From NCBI RefSeq assembly GCF_003854895.1, contig NZ_CP033966.1, positions 4,402,001 to 4,466,000 on the forward strand: a stretch of DNA of 64,000 nucleotides. Reading direction: 5' to 3'. Shown here piece after piece: positions 27,378-35,623 of the stretch (the first letter of the stretch is position 1; each line of letters begins with the position of its first letter). The notes under the pieces were generated by a model that saw nothing but the letters and a program-made list of their open reading frames with translations, was not told the origin of the DNA and did not search any database. The translations under genes were made by a program, and so were the position numbers. The stretch is from Pigmentiphaga sp. H8 (GTDB taxonomy: Bacteria; Pseudomonadota; Gammaproteobacteria; Burkholderiales; Burkholderiaceae_B).

Positions 27378-28340
27378 ATGTTCAGCAAATTCGCACTAGG
27401 TACCCTCCTCGCGCTGGCGTCGGCCACGGCCTGGGCCGATCCGTACCCCAGCCGCCCCATCACCATCGTGACGCCGTTTCCGCCGGGCAGCACCAGCGAC
27501 ATCATTCCCCGCCTGCTGGCGCCCCACGTCTCGAAGGCCCTGGGCACCACGGTCGTCGTCGAAAACCGTGCCGGCGCCAACGGCTCGCTGGGCGCGGCGA
27601 AAGTGGCGACCTCGCCCGCCGACGGCTATACGCTGCTGATGGCCACGACGGGCGTGCTGGCCATCAACCCCTGGGTGTACAGCAAGCTCGCGTACGCGCC
27701 GGCCAAGGACTTCGACCCGGTCATCAACGCCGCGTCCACCCCCAACCTGCTGGTGGCCCACCCCGGCATCGCGGCGTCCAACCTGAAGGAACTGGTGGAA
27801 CTGGCGCGCAAGCGCCCCGGCGAACTGACCTTCGCCTCGGCCGGCAACGGCAGCACCAGCCACCTGTGCGGCGAATCGCTGAAGGCGGCCACCGGCGTGG
27901 ACCTGGTGCACGTGCCCTACCAGGGCCCGGCCCCGGCCATGCAGGACGTCTTGAGCGGCCGCGTGGGCCTGATGTGCGACAACCTGTCGAACGTCCTCCA
28001 GTACGTCAAGAGCGGCCGCCTGAAGGCCATCGCGCTGACCGCCAAGGAACGCAGCCCGCAGGCGCCGGACATTCCCACCTCGGCCGAGGCCGGATATCCC
28101 GACGTGCAGGCCGGCAACTGGTACAGCTTCGTCGCGCCCGCCGGCACGCCGCGCCCCGTCGTCGACCGGCTGAACGCCGAGTTCGCCAAGGCCTTGCACG
28201 ACCCCGCCGTCACGGCCCGGCTGGAATCGCTGGGACTGACCATCATCGCCGACAAGCCCGACGAGTTCCGCGCCTTCATCGCGCAGGAATCGGCCCGCTG
28301 GCAGAAGGTGGTCAAGGCCGCCAACGCCCAGCTGGACTGA
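27378..28340 (+). CDS. Bug/TctC-family periplasmic solute receptor (module C)
   Basis: A 320-residue receptor with a signal peptide ending AWA-D near residue 21. Motifs: YPSRPITIVTPFPPGSTSDIIPR, VVVENRAGANGSLG, ADGYTLLM, SAGNGSTSHLCGESL and LVHVPYQGPAPAMQDV. The Lys of the usual PYKG is Gln here. It lies 49 bp after the monooxygenase gene with a GGGAG ribosome site and belongs to the same transcription unit. Confidence 0.94.
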   Translation: MFSKFALGTLLALASATAWADPYPSRPITIVTPFPPGSTSDIIPRLLAPHVSKALGTTVVVENRAGANGSLGAAKVATSPADGYTLLMATTGVLAINPWVYSKLAYAPAKDFDPVINAASTPNLLVAHPGIAASNLKELVELARKRPGELTFASAGNGSTSHLCGESLKAATGVDLVHVPYQGPAPAMQDVLSGRVGLMCDNLSNVLQYVKSGRLKAIALTAKERSPQAPDIPTSAEAGYPDVQAGNWYSFVAPAGTPRPVVDRLNAEFAKALHDPAVTARLESLGLTIIADKPDEFRAFIAQESARWQKVVKAANAQLD

Positions 28341-28408
28341 CGCCGGACCGATCCGGCCGCGCATGCCACGGCATGCGCGGCCGCCACGCTTTTCCCGATG
28401 GAAACACG

Positions 28409-29089
28409 ATGCTTCTGAACTTCATCACCGGCGCGGGCACGGTCCCGCGCGACACCGCCATCTCGCACGCCGTCATCGCAGGCTGGACCGGTCGCGACCG
28501 CGAGGCCATGGAAAAACACATCGCCGAACTGGAGGCCCTGGGCGTCCCGCGCCCGGCCGCCACGCCCATGTACTACCGCGTCGCCGCGTCGCGCCTGACC
28601 ACTCGCGACCACATCGAGGTCAGCGGCACCGACTCCAGCGGCGAGGTCGAATTCGTCATGCTGCGCGCGGGCGGGCAGTTGTGGGTGGGCATAGGCTCGG
28701 ACCATACCGACCGCAAGGTCGAGACCATGGGGGTGGCGATCTCCAAGCAGTTGTGCGAAAAACCCATAGGCGCCGACTGGTGGCTGTTCGACGACGTCGC
28801 CCCGCATTGGGACCAGTTGCTGCTGCGCGCCTTCATCGAGGAAGACGGCCGGCGCGTGCCCTACCAGGAAGGCCCGGTGTCGGCCATGCGCCATCCGCTC
28901 GACCTGATCGCCGGCTACGCCGACGGCGCGGGCGCCCTGCCCGAAGGCGGCGCCATGTTCTGCGGCACGCTGCCGGCCCACGGCGGCATCCGCCACTCGG
29001 CCCGCTTCGATTTCGAATTGCACGACCCCGTGCTGGACCGCACGCTGCGCCACGGCTATCGCGCCGAGGCGCTGCCGGTGGCCGGCTGA
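28409..29089 (+). CDS. DUF2848-family protein (module C)
   Basis: A 226-residue soluble protein matching DUF2848. Recognisable blocks are VIAGWTGRD, the TPMYYRVAASRLTT region, EFVMLRAGGQLWVGIGSDHTDR and the acidic C-terminal half with GGAMFCGTL. Family members occur beside amidases and hydrolases; a fumarylacetoacetase-like hydrolytic role has been suspected on fold grounds but is not established. The start at 28409 is the ATG that keeps the family N-terminus. Being between the monooxygenase and the amidase, it probably acts on a ring-opened intermediate; inference only. Confidence 0.8.
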   Translation: MLLNFITGAGTVPRDTAISHAVIAGWTGRDREAMEKHIAELEALGVPRPAATPMYYRVAASRLTTRDHIEVSGTDSSGEVEFVMLRAGGQLWVGIGSDHTDRKVETMGVAISKQLCEKPIGADWWLFDDVAPHWDQLLLRAFIEEDGRRVPYQEGPVSAMRHPLDLIAGYADGAGALPEGGAMFCGTLPAHGGIRHSARFDFELHDPVLDRTLRHGYRAEALPVAG

Positions 29090-29115
29090 TCCCGTTTCCC
29101 ATCAGGAGCCCCCCT

Positions 29116-29502
29116 ATGCCCGTGAACAAACTGCACGACGAATTCCATACGCTGGACATGGAGAATGGCTGGCAATTGCCCGAGGGCTACGACCCCGCCT
29201 CCGGCGCCCGCGAGAAGATCCTGGCCGGCGCGCTGGACGTCCTGAACAAGCGCGGCAGCCGCACGCGCCTCTTGCGCTTCCCGCCGGGCCTCCACACGCG
29301 GGAGGCCATCGTCCACGACCATTGGGAAGAAGTCTTCCTGGTCTCCGGCGACCTGACGGTGGGCAATGACGCCGACGGCAACGGCGGCACGCCGTTCTCC
29401 GGCTACACCTACGCGGTGCGCCCGCCCGGCGCCTGGCACGGCCCCTTCAAATCGAACGGCGGTTGTCTCCTTCTGGAAATACACTATTACGACCCCGCCT
29501 GA
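29116..29502 (+). CDS. Small cupin-domain protein (module C)
   Basis: A 128-residue single cupin. The two cupin motifs are EAIVHDHWEEVFLVSGDLTVG and the later PPGAWHGPF, which supply His and Glu metal ligands. AGGAG lies about 8 bases upstream of the ATG. Cupins of this size include dioxygenases, isomerases and decarboxylases. It is 26 bp after DUF2848 and 13 bp before the amidase, so it is part of the same operon. Confidence 0.88.
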   Translation: MPVNKLHDEFHTLDMENGWQLPEGYDPASGAREKILAGALDVLNKRGSRTRLLRFPPGLHTREAIVHDHWEEVFLVSGDLTVGNDADGNGGTPFSGYTYAVRPPGAWHGPFKSNGGCLLLEIHYYDPA

Positions 29503-29515
29503 ACGAGACCCCGCG

Positions 29516-30868
29516 ATGCCGTCCTTGATGTCCCTCGAACACCTGAGCGCCGAGCTGGGCGCCGGCCGCACGACCAGCCGCGAGCTGGTGGAAGCCTGTC
29601 TGGCGCGCATCGCCGATCCGTCCGGCGAGGGCGCGCGCGCCTATACCCGGGTGGATACCGACGGCGCGCGGCGCGCCGCCGATGCGGCCGATGCGGCGCG
29701 CGCGCGGGGGGAACGCACCCGGCGCCTGGCGGGCATTCCCATCTCGATCAAGGATCTGTTCGACATCGAAGGCCAGGTCACGACGGCCGGCTCGCGCGTG
29801 CTGGCCGATGGCCCGCCCGCCGCGCGCGACGCCGTGGCGGTCGCCCGCCTGCGCGAGGCGGGCTTCGTCGTCATGGGCCGCACGAACATGACCGAGTTCG
29901 CCTATTCGGGGCTGGGGCTCAATCCCCACTACGGCACGCCGCTCAATCCCTACGACCGCAAGACCGGCCGGATCCCCGGCGGTTCGTCCTCGGGCGCGGC
30001 GGTCTCGGTCACCGACGGCATGGCCGCCGTGGGCCTGGGCACCGATACCGGCGGATCATGCCGCATCCCCGCCGCGCTGACCGGCCTGGCCGGCTTCAAG
30101 CCCACCGCGGCGCGCGTGCCCGCGGCGGGCGCCTTTCCGCTGTCGACCACGCTGGACAGCATAGGCGGCCTCGGCCACACGGTGAACTGCTGCGCCCTCG
30201 TCGACGCCATCCTGTCCGGCGACCCGGTGTACCTGCACGAGCAGGCGCCCCTGGCCGGCCTGCGCATGGGTGTGCCGCAAACCCTCGTGCTGGACGGCAT
30301 GGACGGCGACGTGGCCGCGGCCTTCCAGGCCGCGCTGCAACGGCTGTCGCAAGCCGGCGCGGCCATCGTGGACGCGCCCTTCGCGGAATTCTCGGAACTG
30401 GCGGCCATCAATGCCAAGGGCGGCTACACGGCCGCCGAGTCCTATCCGCTGCACCGGGACATGATGGCCCGGCACGGCGACCGGTACGATCCGCGCGTCA
30501 AGGTACGCATCGAGAAAGGCGCGCAGCTGACCGCCCGGGACGTTGCCGAACTGCATGCCCGCCGCGCCGACTGGATAGGGCGCACGAGCCGGCACTTCGA
30601 GACGCTGGACGTGATCGTCTGCCCCACGGTGCCCGTGATCGCGCCGACGCTGCGCGAGCTGGCCAACGACGAGGCCTATGGCCGGGCCAACCTGCTGATG
30701 CTGCGCAACCCGACCTTCATCAACTTCCTGGACGGGTGCGCCATTTCGCTGCCCTGCCACGAACCGGGCACGGCGCCGGTCGGGCTCATGCTGGCCGCGC
30801 CGGGCGGCCAGGACCGCCGCCTGCTGGCGGTGGCGCGCGCCGTCGAGGCCCTGCTCGCGGCGCGCTGA
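29516..30868 (+). CDS. Amidase-signature family hydrolase (module C)
   Basis: A 450-residue amidase-signature enzyme. The Ser-cisSer-Lys triad is visible: Lys79 in ISIKDLF, the GGSSSG loop (155-160) with the cis-Ser at about 157, and nucleophile Ser181 in GTDTGGSCRIPAA. Such enzymes hydrolyse amides to acid plus ammonia. It is the last gene of the module C operon and converges with the mandelate-racemase-like gene. With a flavin monooxygenase upstream, it suggests a nitrogen-containing substrate. Confidence 0.93.
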   Translation: MPSLMSLEHLSAELGAGRTTSRELVEACLARIADPSGEGARAYTRVDTDGARRAADAADAARARGERTRRLAGIPISIKDLFDIEGQVTTAGSRVLADGPPAARDAVAVARLREAGFVVMGRTNMTEFAYSGLGLNPHYGTPLNPYDRKTGRIPGGSSSGAAVSVTDGMAAVGLGTDTGGSCRIPAALTGLAGFKPTAARVPAAGAFPLSTTLDSIGGLGHTVNCCALVDAILSGDPVYLHEQAPLAGLRMGVPQTLVLDGMDGDVAAAFQAALQRLSQAGAAIVDAPFAEFSELAAINAKGGYTAAESYPLHRDMMARHGDRYDPRVKVRIEKGAQLTARDVAELHARRADWIGRTSRHFETLDVIVCPTVPVIAPTLRELANDEAYGRANLLMLRNPTFINFLDGCAISLPCHEPGTAPVGLMLAAPGGQDRRLLAVARAVEALLAAR

Positions 30869-30879
30869 ACCGGCGGCCG

Positions 30880-32040
30880 CTACTTGCGCCGCGCGAACTC
30901 CAGGTACTCGGGGTCGAAGCTCATGCCCCAGCCCGGCGCCGTCGGCAGCGTATAGAAGCCGTCGACGAACGGCCGCGCCGGCTGGTTCGCGATCAGCTTG
31001 TAGAAGAACGGATCGCGCCAGGGCAGCATGACCTCGGCATAGCGGCCGTTGGCCACGCCCGCCGACATCATCAGGCCGATCTGCGGCTCCAGGTGCTGCA
31101 TGACCGAGACGTTGAAGGCCGAGGCCAGCATCGCCACGCGCCGCCACTCGGTCGGCCCGCCGCCCCAGCTGGCGTCGAAGTTGCAGACGTCGATGGCGCC
31201 GGCCACCAGCAGGTCGCGGCAGCCGAAGCGCGACAGCTCGCTCTGCCCCGCCGCCACCGGCACGCCGCCCACCGTCCGCACCACCGCCATGTCGGCACGG
31301 TCGTTGTCCCAGCGGCAGGGTTCCTCGAACCAGGCCAGGTTCAGGTCGCGGGTCCGGCGCACGAACTCCAGCGCCTCTTCGCGGCTCCAGCCCTGGTTGG
31401 CGTCGCAAGCCAGCACGAAGTCATCGCCGCCGGCCCGGCGCACGGTCTGGGCCCGCAAGGCATCTTCGGCGGGGGTCTTGCCGCCCAGCTTGAGCTTCAG
31501 GCCGTGGATGCCGAAGGCCTTCAGTTCGGCCACTTCGTCCGCCAGGGCTTCCAGGTCGCCGCTCTGGCGGTAGTACCCGCCCAGCGCCACCACCGGCACC
31601 CGCTCGCGCGCGCCGCCCCACAGCAGGTGCAGCGGCAGGCCGGCCAGCTTGCCCACGGCATCGTGCAGCGCGCTGTCCACGCAGGCCTGGGCCCGCAGCG
31701 CCACCCGGCGGTCACGCAGGAAAGGCTCGGTCGCGCGCCGCGTGGCGGCCCAGGCGTCGTCGATGGCGGCGACGCGGCGCCCCTTGAGCAGCGGCTCCAG
31801 TTCGTCGTGGATCAGGCGGATGATGTCCGCCTGCAGTTCGTCGTCGTTGCCGTTGAAGCACTCGCCCACCACGCCGGCGTCGGTATGGACGCGCGTGACG
31901 ATGGTGCAGCGATGGGTCAGCTTCAGGGTCGAGCCCGTGGCCGGACGTTCCAGCTCAACTTTCAGCGGGATGGTCTCGATGCGGGTGATGCGGGCGTCCA
32001 CCAGGGCGGGCGCGCCGTCTCGTCGGATTGCGGAAGTCAT
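30880..32040 (-). CDS. Enolase-superfamily enzyme, mandelate-racemase subgroup (module D)
   Basis: A 386-residue enolase-superfamily protein. LKLKLGG gives the KxK base, CDANQGW, WFEEPC and AAGQSE the metal ligands, and NFDASWGGG with VMQHLEP the Asp-His dyad that defines the mandelate-racemase/acid-sugar-dehydratase subgroup. Acid-sugar or hydroxy-acid dehydration or racemisation is expected. The start at 32040 follows GGAG and overlaps the stop of the next gene upstream by 4 bp (ATGA), so the two are coupled. Confidence 0.92.
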   Translation of the reverse strand: MTSAIRRDGAPALVDARITRIETIPLKVELERPATGSTLKLTHRCTIVTRVHTDAGVVGECFNGNDDELQADIIRLIHDELEPLLKGRRVAAIDDAWAATRRATEPFLRDRRVALRAQACVDSALHDAVGKLAGLPLHLLWGGARERVPVVALGGYYRQSGDLEALADEVAELKAFGIHGLKLKLGGKTPAEDALRAQTVRRAGGDDFVLACDANQGWSREEALEFVRRTRDLNLAWFEEPCRWDNDRADMAVVRTVGGVPVAAGQSELSRFGCRDLLVAGAIDVCNFDASWGGGPTEWRRVAMLASAFNVSVMQHLEPQIGLMMSAGVANGRYAEVMLPWRDPFFYKLIANQPARPFVDGFYTLPTAPGWGMSFDPEYLEFARRK

Positions 32041-32663
32041 ATCGCTCCTTGGCCGGGTTCGAGTGCGTAGATCCGTTCGCACATGACCCGGCGCGTATTC
32101 TGGAAATGCGGGCGCACGCGGCTGCTCCAGTCGGTCGCGCGCACGGCCAGCCAGGCGGGATCCTGCTGGATGGCGGGCGTGGTCAGGTCATAGCAGGCCA
32201 GCGAGCGCTGGCTGCCATCGCTATTGTCCGCCACCAGCCGGCGCGCGCGCACGTTGCCCGCCACGGCGGCCAGCCCGGGCAGGTGTTCCTGTCCGTACCA
32301 GTTCGACAGGTCCTCGGCCACCTCCGGACGCACGTCGGTCTCGACCACGTAGTGGTGCGTGGCCGGCTGCCCCTGCGAGACGCCGGGCAGATCCTGCACC
32401 GGCGACAGGACCAGGACGTCCGGCGCCTGGCCGGGCAGCAGCCGGCCGGCCCGTTCGGCGATGGCACCGGCCAGCTCCGGGCCGCCGGGCCGCGCGGACC
32501 AGAAGTACAGGTACAGATGGGAACCGTCCAGCGCGCGGTTGGCGTCCACGCGCTCGAAGTACCCGGGGTGGGCGGCCGCCACCTCGGCCGCCAGCCGTTC
32601 GATGGCCGCCAGGTCGGCGGGCACCGGGGAATACCGCAACAACACCGCGGCGGGTCTACTCAT
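32037..32663 (-). CDS. Unknown protein, probable dimeric alpha/beta-barrel (module D)
   Basis: A 208-residue protein I cannot assign to a characterised enzyme. It shows two similar halves: one from about 8 to 90 and one from about 100 to 200, the second opening HHYVVETDVRPEVAEDLSNWY followed by QEHLPGLAAVAG. A conserved-looking WYGQEHLPGL resembles the ferredoxin-like dimeric alpha/beta-barrel group (EthD/DUF4286 type). No signal peptide. It is 34 bp after the Bug gene and translationally coupled to the mandelate-racemase-like gene, implying action on the same imported compound. Confidence 0.75.
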   Translation of the reverse strand: MSRPAAVLLRYSPVPADLAAIERLAAEVAAAHPGYFERVDANRALDGSHLYLYFWSARPGGPELAGAIAERAGRLLPGQAPDVLVLSPVQDLPGVSQGQPATHHYVVETDVRPEVAEDLSNWYGQEHLPGLAAVAGNVRARRLVADNSDGSQRSLACYDLTTPAIQQDPAWLAVRATDWSSRVRPHFQNTRRVMCERIYALEPGQGAI

Positions 32664-32697
32664 AGATGCATCTTCCAGAAATGGCCAGCCGGACGCG

Positions 32698-33672
32698 TCA
32701 GTCGGCCTGGATGCCGAGCCGCTTGATCAGCTCCGCCCACTTGGTCGTTTCGCCGGCCATGAATTTGCCGAAGGGTTCGGGCGACAGATAGGCCACCGAC
32801 GCGCTCTCGGCCGCGAGGCGCTGGCGCATCTCCGGCTTGGCCAGGATGTCGCCGATGGTCTTGCTCAGTTTGTCGACGACGGCCGGCGGCGTGCCGGCCG
32901 GTGCCAGGATGCCCCACCAGTTGTCGCCGTCATAGCCCGCCAGGCCCGCTTCCTGGACCGTGGGCACCTCGGGCAGCACGGGCTGGCGCTGGTTGCCGCT
33001 GACGGCCAGCGGCCGCAGGCGGTTGGCCTTGACGTGCGGCAGCGCCTGCAACACGGTGCCGACGGACACCTGGGCATGGCCCGCGGCAACGTCGGTCAGG
33101 GCCGCGCCGGCGCCCTTGTAGGGCACGTGCGTCATCGAGATGCCGGCCCGGATCTCGAACAGTTCGCTGACCAGATGCTGCGAACTGCCCACGCCGGACG
33201 ACACGTAGTTGAGCTTGCCCGGATTGGCCTTGGCGTAGGCGATCAGGTCCGACAGCGTCTTCACCGGCAGGCCCGGATAGACCGAAATCAGCAGCGGCGC
33301 GGTCGCCAGCCGGGCGATGGGCGCGAAGTCCTTGTTCGGATCGTAGGACAGCTTCTTGTACAGCGTCGAATTCGCCGTGTGCGGGGTCGAGATCAGCAAC
33401 AGCGTATAGCCGTCGGGACGGGACTTGGCCACCACCTCGGTACCGATGGTACCGCCCGCGCCTCCCCGGTTGTCGACGATGAACGGCTGCCCCAGGCTCT
33501 TGGACAGTTCCTCGCCGATCAGGCGGCCGACGATGTCGTTGCTGCCGCCGGGCGCGAACGGAATCACGATGCGCACGGGACGGTCGGGATAGTCCTCGGC
33601 GCGCGCGGCACCCAGCGTGGAAGCCAGCGCCAGGGCAACGGCCGGGACCAGGAATTTGCGGGACATGTGCAT
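32698..33672 (-). CDS. Bug/TctC-family periplasmic solute receptor (module D)
   Basis: A 324-residue receptor. The signal peptide ends ARA-E near residue 26. Motifs: YPDRPVRIVIPFAPGGSNDIVGR, FIVDNRGGAGGTIG, PDGYTLLL, SSGVGSSQHLVSELF and MTHVPYKGAGAAL. The ATG at 33672 is preferred because GAGGAG is 6-7 bases upstream; a second ATG two codons later is possible. First gene of the reverse operon Bug - unknown protein - racemase-like, divergent from a LysR gene. Confidence 0.94.
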   Translation of the reverse strand: MHMSRKFLVPAVALALASTLGAARAEDYPDRPVRIVIPFAPGGSNDIVGRLIGEELSKSLGQPFIVDNRGGAGGTIGTEVVAKSRPDGYTLLLISTPHTANSTLYKKLSYDPNKDFAPIARLATAPLLISVYPGLPVKTLSDLIAYAKANPGKLNYVSSGVGSSQHLVSELFEIRAGISMTHVPYKGAGAALTDVAAGHAQVSVGTVLQALPHVKANRLRPLAVSGNQRQPVLPEVPTVQEAGLAGYDGDNWWGILAPAGTPPAVVDKLSKTIGDILAKPEMRQRLAAESASVAYLSPEPFGKFMAGETTKWAELIKRLGIQAD

Positions 33673-33804
33673 GGGGTCTCCTCGTGCATGCCACCTTGGC
33701 GGCATCCCGCTGGCGGCGTTTCGTCAAGAGGCGGCATTGTGAGCACGCCGGCCATTTTCATCAATAAAATAGCTTCTACATCTGATATCCGAAAATTAAA
33801 TACC

Positions 33805-34731
33805 ATGGACCTGCAGCAGTTGGAATCCTTCGTCCGCGTGGCCGAACTCGGCAGCCTGACCCGCGCCGCGCTGGTGGCGGGCGTCTCCCAGCCCACGCTC
33901 AGCCGCCACATCCGCCTGCTCGAACTCGAACTGAAATCCCACCTGCTGGTCCGCACCGGCCGCGGCGTGGAGCTGACCGAATCCGGCAAATGCCTGCTGT
34001 CCTACGGCAACGCCATCCTGAAGCTGACGCGGCAGGCCCGCGCCGACATCCAGGCGCTGCGCGAACAGCCCACCGGCAGGCTGACCGTGGGCCTGCCCCC
34101 GCGCATCGCGCACGTGCTGACGCCGGAACTGGTCAAGCAGTTCCGCAAGCGCTACCCCGAGGCATCGATTTCCGTGTCCGAGGGCCTGAGCGTCGCGCTG
34201 CGCGAGGACCTGATACTGGGCAAGATCGAGATCGCGCTGCTGTTCGACCCTCCGCCCAGCCCCCGGCTCGAGTACCGCAGCCTGTATCGCGAGGACATGG
34301 TGCTGTGCGGCCGTCCCAAGCCCGCCTTCCCGCTGCCCGCGCGGCTGGCGGCGCGGGAGCTGGAGCGCTACCCGGTCCTCGTGCCCAGCATTCCGAACGC
34401 CGTGCGCAACGTGATCGAGGCGGGCTGCCGGCCCCACGGCATCAAGCTGAACGTCGTGGCCGAGGTCGACGCCGTGCACACCCTGCTCAAGCTCGCGCTG
34501 AGCGGGCAGGGCTATGCCATCGTGCCGCGCAGCGCGGCACCCATCGCCAGCATCGTCGAAGGCGGCCCGTTCCGGATCTCCACCATCGGCTCGCCGCGCA
34601 TGCGCAACAACCTTGTGTTGGCCACCGCCCGCGAGCGGCCGCTGTCGCAGCTCGCGCAGGGAACGGTGGAACTGCTGGCGGCACAGGACATCGGCCGCCT
34701 GCTGGACGCGGGGCGGCGCATGGACGGATAG
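33805..34731 (+). CDS. LysR-family regulator (module D)
   Basis: A 308-residue LysR regulator with the standard winged helix (MDLQQLESFVRVAELGSLTR, then the GVSQPTLSRHIRLLE recognition helix) and a full-length effector domain. It is divergent from the module D Bug operon; the 132 bp between starts contain an AT-rich stretch (33755-33804) suited to overlapping promoters. The expected role is control of module D. It converges with the enoyl-CoA hydratase gene, 9 bp apart. Confidence 0.92.
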   Translation: MDLQQLESFVRVAELGSLTRAALVAGVSQPTLSRHIRLLELELKSHLLVRTGRGVELTESGKCLLSYGNAILKLTRQARADIQALREQPTGRLTVGLPPRIAHVLTPELVKQFRKRYPEASISVSEGLSVALREDLILGKIEIALLFDPPPSPRLEYRSLYREDMVLCGRPKPAFPLPARLAARELERYPVLVPSIPNAVRNVIEAGCRPHGIKLNVVAEVDAVHTLLKLALSGQGYAIVPRSAAPIASIVEGGPFRISTIGSPRMRNNLVLATARERPLSQLAQGTVELLAAQDIGRLLDAGRRMDG

Positions 34732-34740
34732 GCGCGCCGC

Positions 34741-35490
34741 CTAGCGAATGCGGCCCGCTCCGGGCTTGTGGGCCACCACGTCGCCGAACTCTTTCGACTC
34801 GAGTATGGCCAGCCGCGCATCGTCGATGGCGGCGGCATGATCGCGCGCACGGCGGCGGCGCTCCAGCAGGATCAGGCGCTTGGTCTGCGCCACCGCCGCC
34901 GCGGAATTCGAGGCGATGCGCCGCGCCAGCGCCATCGCGGCCGCAAGGCTGTCGGGCACGACCTCGTCCACCAGACCGATGCGCAGCGCTTCCCGCGGTT
35001 CGATCAGCCGGGCCGTCAGCATCAGGTCCAGCGCGCGCGGTTCGCCCACCAGCCCCGGCAGGGTGACGGCGCTGACACCCGAGAGCATGCCGTGCTGCAC
35101 CTCGGGAAATCCCAGCTTGCCCGTCTCGGCGGCGATGCGGAAATCGGCATGGATGGCCAGCGTCAGCCCCATGCCTATGGTGAAGCCGTGCAGCACCGCC
35201 ACCACCGGCTTGTGCAGTTCGACGCCTATGCCGGGAATGGCCTCCATCAGCGTGCGCGTGTCCACCATGGTGCCGGTGGCCTGCATTTCCTTGATGTCCG
35301 AACCGGCGCAGAAGGCCTTCTCGCCCGCGCCGCGCAGCACCAGCACCGACACGGCCGGATCTCGCGCCGCGTCGCGCCAGATGCGGCCCAGTTCCCGCTT
35401 GGCGGGCACGTCCAGCGCGTTCATGCGCTCCGGACGGTTGATGACGATCTCGTGGATGCCGCCTTCGAGCGGACGATAGTCGATACCCAT
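34741..35490 (-). CDS. Enoyl-CoA hydratase/isomerase family protein (module E)
   Basis: A 249-residue crotonase-fold protein. The oxyanion-hole segments are AFCAGSDIKEM and LHGFTIGMGLTLAI; the Glu of GFPEVQHGM sits where crotonases carry a catalytic Glu, but the GMLSG following it differs from classic hydratases, so isomerase or hydrolase activity is possible. AAGAGG precedes the ATG at 35490. It is divergent from the alcohol dehydrogenase gene, and the shared 133-bp region holds a perfect palindrome at 35585-35601. Confidence 0.9.
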   Translation of the reverse strand: MGIDYRPLEGGIHEIVINRPERMNALDVPAKRELGRIWRDAARDPAVSVLVLRGAGEKAFCAGSDIKEMQATGTMVDTRTLMEAIPGIGVELHKPVVAVLHGFTIGMGLTLAIHADFRIAAETGKLGFPEVQHGMLSGVSAVTLPGLVGEPRALDLMLTARLIEPREALRIGLVDEVVPDSLAAAMALARRIASNSAAAVAQTKRLILLERRRRARDHAAAIDDARLAILESKEFGDVVAHKPGAGRIR

Positions 35491-35584
35491 GCAGGCCTCT
35501 TCCCATGAATGGCGCCGGCGATACGTTGACAGGCGGGTGCCGGCTATGCAAACTATACCGCAAATGTGTGAATAGTAAACATTA

Positions 35585-35601
35585 TGTGCATAATATGCAC
35601 A
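35585..35601. promoter_or_regulatory. IclR-type operator candidate, site 1 (module E)
   Basis: TGTGCATA (35585-35592), one base, TATGCACA (35594-35601): a perfect 17-bp palindrome in the divergent region between the enoyl-CoA hydratase and alcohol dehydrogenase genes, 22 bp before the latter's start. A closely related sequence lies before the iclR gene at 39158-39174, which ties the two promoter regions together. Confidence 0.7.
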
Positions 35602-35623
35602 ATCAACCAAGGACGATCCCTCC

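Noticed and set aside
31000..32070. Forward-strand open frames opposite the mandelate-racemase-like gene
   Set aside because: The reverse frame contains all metal and acid/base motifs of the enolase superfamily; the forward frames have none.
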